Shown here in pieces: positions 1 to 5,687 of a stretch of DNA of 5,687 nt (position 1 is the stretch's first letter; each line of letters opens with the position of its first letter). The DNA lies in NCBI GenBank assembly GCA_003224135.1, contig QHYO01000002.1, forward strand, positions 1 through 5,687. The letters run 5' to 3'. The translations under genes and the position numbers were made by a program. The stretch comes from Acidobacteriota bacterium (GTDB lineage: Bacteria; Acidobacteriota; Terriglobia; Acidiferrales; UBA7541). The notes beneath the pieces were generated by a model that had not been told where the DNA came from, did not search any database, and saw nothing but the letters and a program-made list of their open reading frames with translations.

Positions 1-1
1 T

Positions 2-1024
2 GCGGAACGATTGGCACAGAACGATCCGGAAGATTATCCGATCTGGGGTTACGCGGCGTGGAATCAGTTTCGCGATCCCCTAGCGGCATTTGTGGGATGC
101 AAGCGCGACGAGATTGCGTTGGTGCGAAACGCCACGGAAGCAAACAGCTATATCGCGAACGGCGTGGACCTGAAAGCAGGCGATGAAGTATTGATTACGG
201 ATCAAGAGCATCCGGGCGGCGAGCATCCGTGGGATTTGCGAGCGAAGCGCTACGGAATTGCGGTGAAGAAAATAATGCTACCGAAACCGGTACCGGACGC
301 AGCGACGGTATTGAATCTTTTCAGCGAAGCGATTACGGCGCGTACGCGCGTGATTTTCTTCAGCCTCATTACTACTGTGACGGGCGTGGTGCTGCCAGCG
401 AAAGAAATTTGCGCGCTGGCGCGATCGAAGGGGATTTTGTCGGCCGTCGATGGTGCGCACGTTCCGGGCATAATGAAGCTGGATGTGCACGACCTCAGTT
501 GCGACATGTATTCCGCGAGTCCGCACAAATGGCTACAGGCGACGAAGGGCACGGGATTTTTGTACATCCGTGACGAAGTAATCGATCGCGTGTGGAACAC
601 GATTGCAACGGAAGGCTGGGACGATACAAAGATTCGGGCGGAACGCTTTCAACGCATCGGAAGTTCGAATGTGCCGACACTATGCGGACTGCGCGCGGCG
701 ATCGAGTTTGCGAATCAGCTTGGATTGGAGCGCATCGAAAAGCGTCATCGGCAGATGGCAGACTATGTTTTGGGAGAGATGACCAAGCGGGGCGCCGTGT
801 CATGGACTTCGCCGAACGCGGCACTGCGCTGCGGCATTGTGACGGTAAACGTGCCGCCGTTGAATCGGATGGATTTGGAGAACTGGCTGTGGAAGGAGAG
901 AAAGGTGCGGATCCGCGGAGGCGATCCATCGAAACTGCGGATTTCGATGCCGTATTTTGTTCTGCGCAAGGACGCGAACAGGTTCCTGGCGTCGTTTGAC
1001 GAGTATAAGACGAAGAAGGCGTAA
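2..1024 (+). CDS. Class V PLP-dependent aminotransferase, isopenicillin-N epimerase-like (5' partial)
   Basis: Cytosolic-type fold I PLP enzyme of the aminotransferase class V family (cysteine desulfurase / isopenicillin-N epimerase branch); the substrate cannot be told from sequence. Numbering from the TTG at 11: an NATEA motif (residues 40-44) at the PLP-phosphate site, DQEHPGGEHPW (64-74), VDGAHVPG (146-153) with Asp147 expected to hold the pyridine nitrogen, and SASPHKW (168-174) with Lys173 as the expected Schiff-base lysine. The C-terminal small domain ends with VRIRGGDPSKLRIS (299-312). The frame is open to the left edge with no stop before the TTG, the TTG has no ribosome binding site, and about 340 residues is short for a family of roughly 380-430. 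The true start therefore lies upstream and the N-terminal segment is missing. It ends with TAA 29 bp from the end of the convergent psiE-like gene. Family assignment is secure; the epimerase-like label is a subfamily resemblance only. Confidence 0.9.
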   Translation, partial: AERLAQNDPEDYPIWGYAAWNQFRDPLAAFVGCKRDEIALVRNATEANSYIANGVDLKAGDEVLITDQEHPGGEHPWDLRAKRYGIAVKKIMLPKPVPDAATVLNLFSEAITARTRVIFFSLITTVTGVVLPAKEICALARSKGILSAVDGAHVPGIMKLDVHDLSCDMYSASPHKWLQATKGTGFLYIRDEVIDRVWNTIATEGWDDTKIRAERFQRIGSSNVPTLCGLRAAIEFANQLGLERIEKRHRQMADYVLGEMTKRGAVSWTSPNAALRCGIVTVNVPPLNRMDLENWLWKERKVRIRGGDPSKLRISMPYFVLRKDANRFLASFDEYKTKKA

Positions 1025-1053
1025 AGGAACTGAAGCTCGAGTCAGGAATGTGG

Positions 1054-1545
1054 TCAGATTTCTTCGTTTTTTGCCAGGAGAGCGTTACGGCGCAAGAGCG
1101 TTACGGAAAATACGAGGATGAGGACAAGCACGCCGAGCAGTCCAAGCTCAATCATGCTGGCCCGGAAGATGCTCGCCCTGGCGGGGGACCACGTTCCTTC
1201 TTTGGTGAGTGTGGAAGCTTCCAAGGTGATTACGAGAATGCGCCGTATGGAGGCGATCAGGCCGACGACAAGAAAAGGTTCGGTGATGAGCGTGTGCGAG
1301 TGTATGGAAATACGAACGGTGTGGAGAATTTCCACCAGCATCAGCACGACAAGCAAATGATCGAGGACCTGCAATGTTTGGTTGGCGATGGTCCAGTGAC
1401 GCAGTCCCTCCCAAAGCATCTTGGTGGCATCGGCGATCGTGGCGAGGGCAGTGGCAAAAAGAAGTACGGCAAGAACCGAATAGATAAACACTTCGGCTTT
1501 AACGAGGTAGTCGCCAAAATGATGTCGTAATTTCTCTCCGGCCAT
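1054..1545 (-). CDS. psiE: PsiE family (phosphate-starvation-inducible) inner-membrane protein
   Basis: Predicted 163-residue integral membrane protein with four hydrophobic segments at about residues 17-38, 58-80, 87-107 and 131-151. The family-typical stretches are VEILHTVRISIHSH (71-84) and EPFLVVGLIASIRRILVI (89-106), which match my recollection of PsiE proteins. E. coli PsiE is somewhat shorter (about 136 residues); here there is a longer loop before the last helix and a charged tail. The molecular function of PsiE is unknown; the name comes from phosphate-starvation induction in E. coli. The ATG at 1545 is supported by TAGGAG nine bases upstream. I saw no Pho box, so phosphate control cannot be claimed here. 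A plus-strand open frame covers nearly the same bases, but its translation is hydrophilic, lacks family features and is rejected. The symbol is by family, not proven orthology. Confidence 0.88.
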   Translation of the reverse strand: MAGEKLRHHFGDYLVKAEVFIYSVLAVLLFATALATIADATKMLWEGLRHWTIANQTLQVLDHLLVVLMLVEILHTVRISIHSHTLITEPFLVVGLIASIRRILVITLEASTLTKEGTWSPARASIFRASMIELGLLGVLVLILVFSVTLLRRNALLAKNEEI

Positions 1546-1554
1546 CGGAGGGTA

Positions 1555-1560
1555 CTCCTA
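1555..1560 (-). promoter_or_regulatory. Ribosome binding site of the psiE-like gene
   Basis: On the minus strand this reads TAGGAG, ending nine bases before the ATG at 1545. Its first three bases are also the TAG stop of a short open frame upstream, so termination of that frame would place a ribosome directly on this site. Confidence 0.6.
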
Positions 1561-1764
1561 CGATCGCTTTGCCTTGTGCCTCTTCATCACGCGGTAACGA
1601 CGAGGTGGCGGGAGATTGTGGGAACGGCAGACGCCGCCGATTCCAGTGTGCCATTGCAAGAGTTCGGATGGAAGAGTTGGCTTCTCCCCATTAGCAGCCT
1701 TCGAATGAGAAGCCGATGCAGTCAGCTGCTGTGAGGAGCAAAGAGCTATCCGACTTTTCGAGCT
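1558..1764 (-). other. Unassigned minus-strand open frame between the SnoaL-like and psiE-like genes
   Basis: This 232-bp spacer contains one frame open for 68 codons, bounded upstream by TGA (1767-1765) and ending with TAG (1560-1558). The C-terminal part is strongly basic and proline-rich: NLPPPRRYRV then MKRHKAKRS. There is no ATG or GTG near its beginning. The only usable starts are a CTG, an internal TTG without a ribosome binding site, a late GTG, and an ATG at 1587 that would make a nine-residue peptide. It could be a relic of a small basic protein, a leader peptide coupled to psiE, or chance. I do not recognise a family. No other feature was seen in this spacer. Confidence 0.2.
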
Positions 1765-1777
1765 TCAGAAGAACGTG

Positions 1778-2308
1778 TTATCCGTGCAGGAGCTTCCTTG
1801 CGAGAGCACGCGCAATCGTGGCGGGATGAGTTGCCAAGATGGAGATTTGCCCCAATACGCTTTGCGGCTCGTGGAAAACGCCCAGTTGTCTTAGCACCGT
1901 GCCCCGGTCGTAGTAGATTCTTTCTCCTGCCAAACGGTCATCGGCGTCGAACGTGTACACACCGCACAGCGGAAACTCGACGCGCCGCCCCGTGGCAGGA
2001 AGACGACGCCACTCGCCGAGGTGCGTGCCGCCAATCATGACTTCAACGAGAATGGCGTCGTCTGTGACATGTCTTCGCTGAACCTCAATTTGTAAGTCGG
2101 GCAGCGCGTGCATTAGCTGCTCGTAAAACAGGTGGACGCCGTTCCGGCCACGATGGTGTTCGCCCCAGGCCTCATCGTCGTACCGTGCAGTGTCGCCGAA
2201 GGTGCGGAGAACGCCTTCAAGATCATGTTCGTTCTCGAGTCGAATGTGCTCCTCAACAATCGCGATATGAGCCGACCGTTTGTCTTTTGGAACGGACGCG
2301 CTTGCCAC
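1778..2308 (-). CDS. SnoaL-like / NTF2-fold protein (ester cyclase-like)
   Basis: A 176-residue cytosolic protein resembling the SnoaL-like polyketide-cyclase/NTF2 superfamily, a small cone-shaped alpha+beta fold with a pocket used by cyclases, isomerases, hydrolases or for binding only. Family-like signatures are an N-terminal helix with EEHIRLENEHDLEGVLRTF (19-37), a GRNGVHLFYEQL segment (54-65), PDLQIEV (70-76), GTHLGEW (93-99), a TGRRVEFPLCGVYTF segment (106-120) and ERIYYDRGTVLRQLG (128-142). A C-terminal helix with THPATIARALARKLL (160-174) extends beyond the core fold, as in many uncharacterised members. The start is GTG at 2308, chosen because GGAGGTGA lies just upstream; an ATG at 2310 overlaps it in another frame and leads to a sequence without family features. 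Substrate and reaction cannot be predicted. It lies 232 bp before the psiE-like gene, with no sign of an operon. Confidence 0.82.
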   Translation of the reverse strand: MASASVPKDKRSAHIAIVEEHIRLENEHDLEGVLRTFGDTARYDDEAWGEHHRGRNGVHLFYEQLMHALPDLQIEVQRRHVTDDAILVEVMIGGTHLGEWRRLPATGRRVEFPLCGVYTFDADDRLAGERIYYDRGTVLRQLGVFHEPQSVLGQISILATHPATIARALARKLLHG

Positions 2309-2311
2309 ATT

Positions 2312-2319
2312 TCACCTCC
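2312..2319 (-). promoter_or_regulatory. Strong Shine-Dalgarno that decides the GTG start of the SnoaL-like gene
   Basis: The minus strand reads GGAGGTGA, a near-perfect anti-16S match, with six bases between GGAGG and the GTG at 2308. It supports GTG as the start. The overlapping ATG two bases earlier opens a different frame. Confidence 0.7.
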
Positions 2320-2427
2320 GGTCGGGCATATAACCTCAGGGGCGGGACCTCGGCGAAAGATACTACCGTCGGCAGCCATCGTTCTTGGCTCCCGCATTGC
2401 ATATCTTCGACACGCCAGATTCTTGAC

Positions 2428-2574
2428 GGGGTAGCTTATATCGTCTTCTAGCAGCTGTTCCGCCTCGGCACACAAACCCTCGTCAATGAGGATCCTGGCA
2501 TAACGACTTGCAAGACCTCGTTCGGACTTAATCGTTTCCTTGAAGGACCGAAAGTCGTCCTTGCTTTTCGTTAT
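2428..2574 (-). pseudogene. Possible relic of a TPR-containing protein
   Basis: Minus-strand translation after a TGA (2577-2575) gives a stretch containing LASRYARILIDEGLCAEAEQ followed by LLEDDISYP. Taking the Gly of DEG as TPR position 15 puts Ala at positions 8 and 20, Leu at 24 and Pro near 32, which is a fair TPR fit. There is no ATG or GTG start and no ribosome binding site. Similarity fades after the proline, although the frame stays open to 2113 by overlapping the SnoaL-like gene. One repeat by eye is weak evidence. It may be a decayed fragment or chance. Confidence 0.25.
2543..2562. terminator. Small hairpin downstream of the secreted-protein gene, possible terminator
   Basis: Arms AAGGAC and GTCCTT are perfectly complementary around the 8-base loop CGAAAGTC. 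It lies about 60 bp past the stop of the minus-strand gene at 2623-3495. The T-rich tail (GCTTTTCG) follows it on the plus strand, not the minus strand, so it does not make a classical terminator for that gene, and no plus-strand gene precedes it nearby. A 6-bp inverted repeat at 2586-2615, nearer the stop, is an alternative but has a long loop. Confidence 0.18.
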
Positions 2575-2622
2575 TCACCACCGCAACCCGTTGTGAGCGC
2601 AGTGGCCATACGGGTCGCGCGC

Positions 2623-3495
2623 TTACCACATTCTCAAATGCTGCCTTGTTGCTAGCCCCGTGAGAACCCTGCCAACGCCTGTATTCACGAGCAACAGTTG
2701 GTTTCCGCTCGCGACGATGACAAAGCGGGAGGTCGAAGGAATCGGGCCATTGGCTGTGGGCAGCGTCAGGGATAGTTCGCCGGTGCAGTCCGGGTTGACG
2801 GTGTAGCTGCCAGCGAGGCTGCTTCTGCTCGGAATAATCGTGCCATTGAGGCTAACTGTGGTGGTCTGCGACGCCCCGCCATTCCCATCAAAGGTGAGCT
2901 TTCCAACGTCAGCGACCGCTCCGACAGGACCGGCGGACACAATCGATCCTGTTGTTGAGATCGCGTAGGATCCCTTGATGGTTTGCAGGGAACACGCGAA
3001 CGGGGAAGAATCATCCTCTTCGGCATCGTCCGCTGAGCCCACTGCTTTTCCAACTCCAGTGATAACCAGGTTCGAATCCGTCACCTCGTCGAAAACTTCC
3101 TTCCCGTTCTCTGCGATCACGAATGTTGTGTGTACCACTTGACCGCCAGCCTGATGGAGAGTTTGCGTCCCTGTGCAATCCGCGTTGACGTTGTAAGTGC
3201 CGCTACCCGGACGGTTCGGAACGATCGGAAAGCCATTGACGCTGACATTGTCCGTTTGCGTAAAATTGCCTCCGCCATCAAAAGTACTCAGGGCAATTCC
3301 TCCAATGGGTCCCAAACCGACGATGGTCCCCTTGATTTGAAACCCGTAGTTCCCACGCAGAGAACTGTTCGAGCAGCCTGTCTGCGCCGCGTGCGCAACT
3401 GACACGAATCTACCCGGCAAGCTCCTAAATTGGCCTGCCGTCATTAAAATAGCTGTCAAAGCGAGTGCGATGCCCACGATCCGTATTGTTCTCAC
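2623..3495 (-). CDS. Exported protein with two tandem copies of a Cys-containing beta-rich domain
   Basis: A 290-residue predicted exported protein of unknown function. It starts at GTG 3495: AAGGAGAA lies upstream with seven bases between GGAG and GTG, and the product then begins with a signal peptide (Arg2 and Arg5, hydrophobic core about 6-20, likely cleavage after AHA at 34-36). The mature part holds two copies of one domain. Copy 1 runs from Cys41 to about 155 and copy 2 from Cys168 to about 280. They share C-S-x(3/4)-[LI]-[RK]-G-[NS]-Y, GTI/GSIV, GP[IV]G, TFDG.G, VS.NG, G[ST]Y.VN.DCTG and NTGVG/ITGVG. Each copy has one cysteine at its start and one in DCTG (41/107 and 168/237), suggesting a disulfide per domain. 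An acidic linker with ADDAEEDDSS (155-164) separates them. I recall similar domains in acidobacterial secreted proteins, but no function is known to me. It is divergent from the regulator at 3790. The frame stays open upstream to 4008, but that part is antisense to the regulator and is not coding. Confidence 0.78.
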   Translation of the reverse strand: MRTIRIVGIALALTAILMTAGQFRSLPGRFVSVAHAAQTGCSNSSLRGNYGFQIKGTIVGLGPIGGIALSTFDGGGNFTQTDNVSVNGFPIVPNRPGSGTYNVNADCTGTQTLHQAGGQVVHTTFVIAENGKEVFDEVTDSNLVITGVGKAVGSADDAEEDDSSPFACSLQTIKGSYAISTTGSIVSAGPVGAVADVGKLTFDGNGGASQTTTVSLNGTIIPSRSSLAGSYTVNPDCTGELSLTLPTANGPIPSTSRFVIVASGNQLLLVNTGVGRVLTGLATRQHLRMW

Positions 3496-3500
3496 GTTCG

Positions 3501-3508
3501 TTCTCCTT
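3501..3508 (-). promoter_or_regulatory. Ribosome binding site fixing the GTG start of the exported protein
   Basis: The minus strand reads AAGGAGAA, with GGAG seven bases before the GTG at 3495. It matters because the frame is open for a further 171 codons upstream, and a longest-frame start would bury the signal peptide in the middle of the protein. Confidence 0.65.
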
Positions 3509-3557
3509 TTTTTGAGGCATGGCTTCGAGCATTGACGTGGCTGGAAGTTGAAGTCTC

Positions 3558-3569
3558 CGGCTAAAGCCG
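3558..3569. repeat. Short inverted repeat of the CGGCT-AA-AGCCG type
   Basis: Perfect 5-bp arms CGGCT and AGCCG around AA in the divergent intergenic region, followed by CGCGAG. From memory, similar GGCTAAAGCC hairpins recur between genes in acidobacterial genomes as REP-like elements. Only one copy is in this window, so repetition cannot be shown here. It lies in the presumed leader of the exported-protein gene. Confidence 0.3.
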
Positions 3570-3732
3570 CGAGATTTTCCTTCTGCTCGTCTTGTGCGGC
3601 GAACTTTGCGCTCAGGGCCAGAGAAGAGCAATGCATCGGCGCGCACCATTCAAACACGCGTGGGTCACGAGCTAACTGGCAGGAGCGTAGCGACTTAACT
3701 GCCCTTCTGTCAGAGACTCGCGCACTGTTACA

Positions 3733-3751
3733 TTCGCTTATAAGAAGCGAA
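3733..3751. promoter_or_regulatory. Perfect 7-bp inverted repeat over a TTATAA box in the divergent promoter region
   Basis: Arms TTCGCTT (3733-3739) and AAGCGAA (3745-3751) flank ATAAG. The embedded TTATAA (3738-3743) is itself palindromic and could serve as a -10 box on either strand. It would give the regulator a leader of about 40 bases and the exported-protein gene one of about 240. No good -35 was found (GACTCG at 3715-3720 is the best-placed hexamer for the plus strand). An A-run follows on the plus strand. Candidate operator for the adjacent winged-helix regulator; an inference from position and symmetry. Confidence 0.35.
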
Positions 3752-3789
3752 AAAAAGGTGTAGACTCCACGCAAAGCAGAACTTCGGTG

Positions 3790-5687
3790 ATGTCGCGACC
3801 TGGATCGCCAATATCGTTGGTTCGCTTCGGAGCGTTTGGCGTGGACCTCCGCGCGGGAGAGTTGCGCAAGGACGGCCGAAGAATCAGGCTCCAGGAGCAG
3901 CCGTTTCAAATTCTGACCCTGTTGCTCGAGCGGCCAGGGGAGGCGGTGTCTCGGGAGGACCTTCGGCAAAAGCTTTGGCCAACCGACACATTTGTGGATT
4001 TCGATCACGGACTAAACAGCGCCGTTGCGCGGCTTCGCGGCGCTCTGAACGACTCGGCAGAGCGGCCAAAGTACGTCGAAACTGTGGGACGGCGAGGTTA
4101 TCGATTCATTGGGACGATCAGCGAGCAGATGGAGGCAGCGATGCCCCACGTTTCGGGGCCGGCGCGTGCCGCTGAGAGACTAGCGCAAACAAAGGCCGAC
4201 AGAAAATCCCTCGCGCTGTTTATCGGTTTCGCTGTAATCGCGATTACGACCACGTCTGGAATTTATCTCGCGAGCAATAGGTCTCACTCTCACGCGGCAG
4301 GAAAGACGATCAATTCGGTGGCTGTGCTTCCTTTCGAAATGGCTACAGCGAATCCGCAGACCGAATCTCTGGCCGACGGTATCACCGAGAGTGCCATCGA
4401 TCACCTCTCAAGGTTGGGCAACTTGAAAGTGACTTCGCTGCGCTCCGTTCTGCGCTATCAAGGGCGGCGAGTTGATCCCAAACAGGTAGGACAAGACCTG
4501 GGCGTGCAAAGCGTGATGATCGGCAAAATTGATTTTCAAGGGGCAAGGATGGTCGTGCTGGCCGAGCTGATCGACACGTCGGATGGCACGCACATCTGGG
4601 GCGAACAATACGACCGCAAAGTTTCCGATGTCCTGAGCGTACAGGAGGAAATTGCCCGCGAAATTGCGAATAAACTCGAGGTCCGCCTGAGCACCCAGCA
4701 AGCGAAAATGCTGACCAAGCGATACACGGAAAACGTTGAGGCCTGGCAGACGTATCTTTTGGGCCGGTATTACTGGAACCAGCGGTCTCCGGAGAATTTG
4801 CGGCGCAGCGTTACCTACTTCCAACAATCGCTCGATCACGATCCCTTGAATGCACTGGCGTATGCAGGCCTTGCGGATTCCTATTTTGTGCTTGCCGTTT
4901 CCGGAAACATGTCTCCACCGGAGGCGATTGCGAAGGGGCGGGCAGCAGCGCTGAGGGCACTGCAATTGGATGATTCGCTAGCCGAAGCGCACACGTCGCT
5001 TGCGCAAATCACCGCCGTGAATGACCACGACTGGGAGGCAGCTGAGAAGGAATACAAGCGAGCGCTCGAGCTCAGGCCGAGTTATTCGACCGGACACCAC
5101 TATTATGCGACGTTTCTGATGTCCATGGGCAGACACGGAGAAGCACTGCATGAAATGGAGCAGGCGCAGAAGCTCGATCCGCTGTCTCCAATCATTGCGA
5201 CTTTCATCGGACGAGCCCATTATTTTGCAGGGAGAAATCGGGATTCCATTGCCCAGTACAAGAAAATTCTGGCCTCGGATCCCAACTTCCTCGTGGCGCG
5301 AACCTACCTTATTCAGTCCGAAGAGCAGGCCGGAGACTTTCAAGAAGCGCTCCATCAGGCACAAGCGTTTGCTTCGCAGACGGCCGCAGGCGATTCCCAG
5401 ATACGCAAGCTGCGACTGGCCTGGCAAGCTGACGGAGAACGCGGCTATTGGAAAGAGATGTTGCGTCAACGATTGCGCCAGCGTGGCGGCATGGGGGGAC
5501 GCGCTTCCACATCCGATCTTGAGCTCGCCGCGATCTACGCAAGGCTGGGCGACAACGAACATGCTTTCCCGCTATTGGAACGCGCGTTTGACGAACACGA
5601 TCTCTATGTTCTGAACCTGAAAGTTGACCCGCTGTGGGCGAAGCTGCACGGCGATGCTCGATACGACGATCTGCTGCGGCGGCTACG
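3790..5687 (+). CDS. Winged-helix one-component regulator with membrane helix, TolB-N-like domain and TPR tail (3' partial)
   Basis: Predicted membrane-anchored CadC-like transcription regulator; 632 codons are visible and the frame is open to the last base. Order: OmpR/PhoB-type winged helix (about 11-108) with LQEQPFQILTLLLERPGEAV (35-54), VDFDHGLNSAVARLR (69-83) and the wing hairpin VGRRGYRFIG (99-108); a linker; one hydrophobic helix (about 141-161) after RKS; a TolB-N/FlgO-like domain (about 175-303) with SVAVLPF (176-182), ADGITE (195-200) and an HIWGEQYDRK segment (268-277); then TPR-like helical repeats (about 318-530) and a C-terminal block ending DPLWAKLHGDARYDDLLRRL. That block normally sits at the very end in this family, so probably only a few codons are missing. 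The expected topology is DNA-binding domain in the cytoplasm and TPR region outside. Start ATG 3790 has no strong ribosome binding site; GTG 3787 is an alternative. The frame is open upstream to a TAG at 3688-3690. The signal sensed is unknown; the divergent exported-protein gene is a possible target. Confidence 0.9.
   Translation, partial: MSRPGSPISLVRFGAFGVDLRAGELRKDGRRIRLQEQPFQILTLLLERPGEAVSREDLRQKLWPTDTFVDFDHGLNSAVARLRGALNDSAERPKYVETVGRRGYRFIGTISEQMEAAMPHVSGPARAAERLAQTKADRKSLALFIGFAVIAITTTSGIYLASNRSHSHAAGKTINSVAVLPFEMATANPQTESLADGITESAIDHLSRLGNLKVTSLRSVLRYQGRRVDPKQVGQDLGVQSVMIGKIDFQGARMVVLAELIDTSDGTHIWGEQYDRKVSDVLSVQEEIAREIANKLEVRLSTQQAKMLTKRYTENVEAWQTYLLGRYYWNQRSPENLRRSVTYFQQSLDHDPLNALAYAGLADSYFVLAVSGNMSPPEAIAKGRAAALRALQLDDSLAEAHTSLAQITAVNDHDWEAAEKEYKRALELRPSYSTGHHYYATFLMSMGRHGEALHEMEQAQKLDPLSPIIATFIGRAHYFAGRNRDSIAQYKKILASDPNFLVARTYLIQSEEQAGDFQEALHQAQAFASQTAAGDSQIRKLRLAWQADGERGYWKEMLRQRLRQRGGMGGRASTSDLELAAIYARLGDNEHAFPLLERAFDEHDLYVLNLKVDPLWAKLHGDARYDDLLRRL

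Larger units (their letters stand above)
2309..2622. other. Gene-poor spacer between the SnoaL-like gene and the secreted-protein gene
   Basis: No intact gene was found in this 314-bp stretch. It holds the ribosome binding site of the SnoaL-like gene at its left end, a possible TPR-protein relic on the minus strand (about 2428-2574), a perfect 6-bp stem with an 8-base loop at 2543-2562, and a weaker 6-bp inverted repeat with an 18-base loop at 2586-2615. A promoter for the SnoaL-like gene is expected here, but I could not pick a convincing -35/-10 pair. Confidence 0.6.

Noticed and set aside
1025..1071. Possible terminator between the convergent aminotransferase and psiE-like genes (CTGA...TCAG followed by a T-rich run)
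   Set aside because: The stem is only four pairs with mismatches inside, and the T-run lies inside the psiE-like coding sequence, too far from the stem.
1048..1530. 160-residue plus-strand open frame
   Set aside because: It lies antisense to the psiE-like gene, is charged and low in recognisable features, and the minus-strand product has four hydrophobic segments, PsiE family motifs and a good ribosome binding site.
2132..2434. 100-residue plus-strand open frame over the SnoaL-like gene start
   Set aside because: It overlaps the SnoaL-like coding sequence on the opposite strand, shows no family features and lacks a ribosome binding site.
2113..2475. 120-residue minus-strand open frame in another frame from the SnoaL-like gene
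   Set aside because: It runs through the promoter and start of the SnoaL-like gene with no recognisable motif after the first 20 or so residues. Only its beginning and the open stretch upstream of it resemble a TPR and are kept as a possible relic.
3755..3760. AAGGTG as a ribosome binding site for the regulator
   Set aside because: It lies 29 bases before the ATG at 3790, with no in-frame start at a suitable distance.
4408..4965. 185-residue minus-strand open frame
   Set aside because: Antisense shadow of the regulator's TolB-N-like and TPR region, which is continuous and recognisable on the plus strand.
4978..5562. 194-residue minus-strand open frame
   Set aside because: Antisense shadow of the TPR part of the regulator; no ribosome binding site or family features.
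5150..5614. 154-residue plus-strand open frame
   Set aside because: It is out of frame within the regulator, whose own frame is uninterrupted and shows TPR periodicity here.

Overview
The window most likely comes from an acidobacterium (Acidobacteriota, Terriglobia/Solibacter-like). This is inferred from gene content. The 3' third encodes a one-component regulator with a winged-helix domain carrying the VDFDHGLN-type motif, one membrane helix, a TolB-N/FlgO-like domain and a TPR tail, an architecture greatly expanded in that phylum. Next to it is a secreted protein with duplicated domains of a type I associate with the same phylum. No rRNA, tRNA, CRISPR array, transposase or phage gene was seen.

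Layout. (1) 2-1024, plus: a PLP-dependent class V aminotransferase of the isopenicillin-N-epimerase/cysteine-desulfurase-like branch, with its 5' end cut by the window edge. (2) 1054-1545, minus: a four-helix PsiE-family membrane protein, convergent with gene 1. (3) 1546-1777: a spacer with an unassigned minus-strand open frame whose stop codon overlaps the psiE ribosome binding site. (4) 1778-2308, minus: a SnoaL-like (NTF2 fold) protein with a GTG start and a near-perfect Shine-Dalgarno. (5) 2309-2622: a gene-poor stretch with a possible TPR relic and two weak hairpins. (6) 2623-3495, minus: a 290-residue exported protein made of two copies of a roughly 115-residue Cys-containing domain. (7) 3496-3789: a divergent intergenic region with a perfect 7-bp inverted repeat around a TTATAA box. 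(8) 3790 to the right edge, plus: the winged-helix/TPR regulator, open to the last base and probably only a few codons short of its end.

The genes do not form one obvious pathway. The only pair whose arrangement suggests a functional link is the regulator and the divergently transcribed exported protein, which share a 294-bp region holding a candidate operator. The aminotransferase, PsiE and SnoaL-like genes look like separate transcription units, with gaps of 29, 232 and 314 bp and one convergent junction. I see no convincing new multi-gene system. The most noteworthy items are the duplicated secreted domain with conserved cysteine spacing, the shared palindrome, and two short open frames that may be gene relics.
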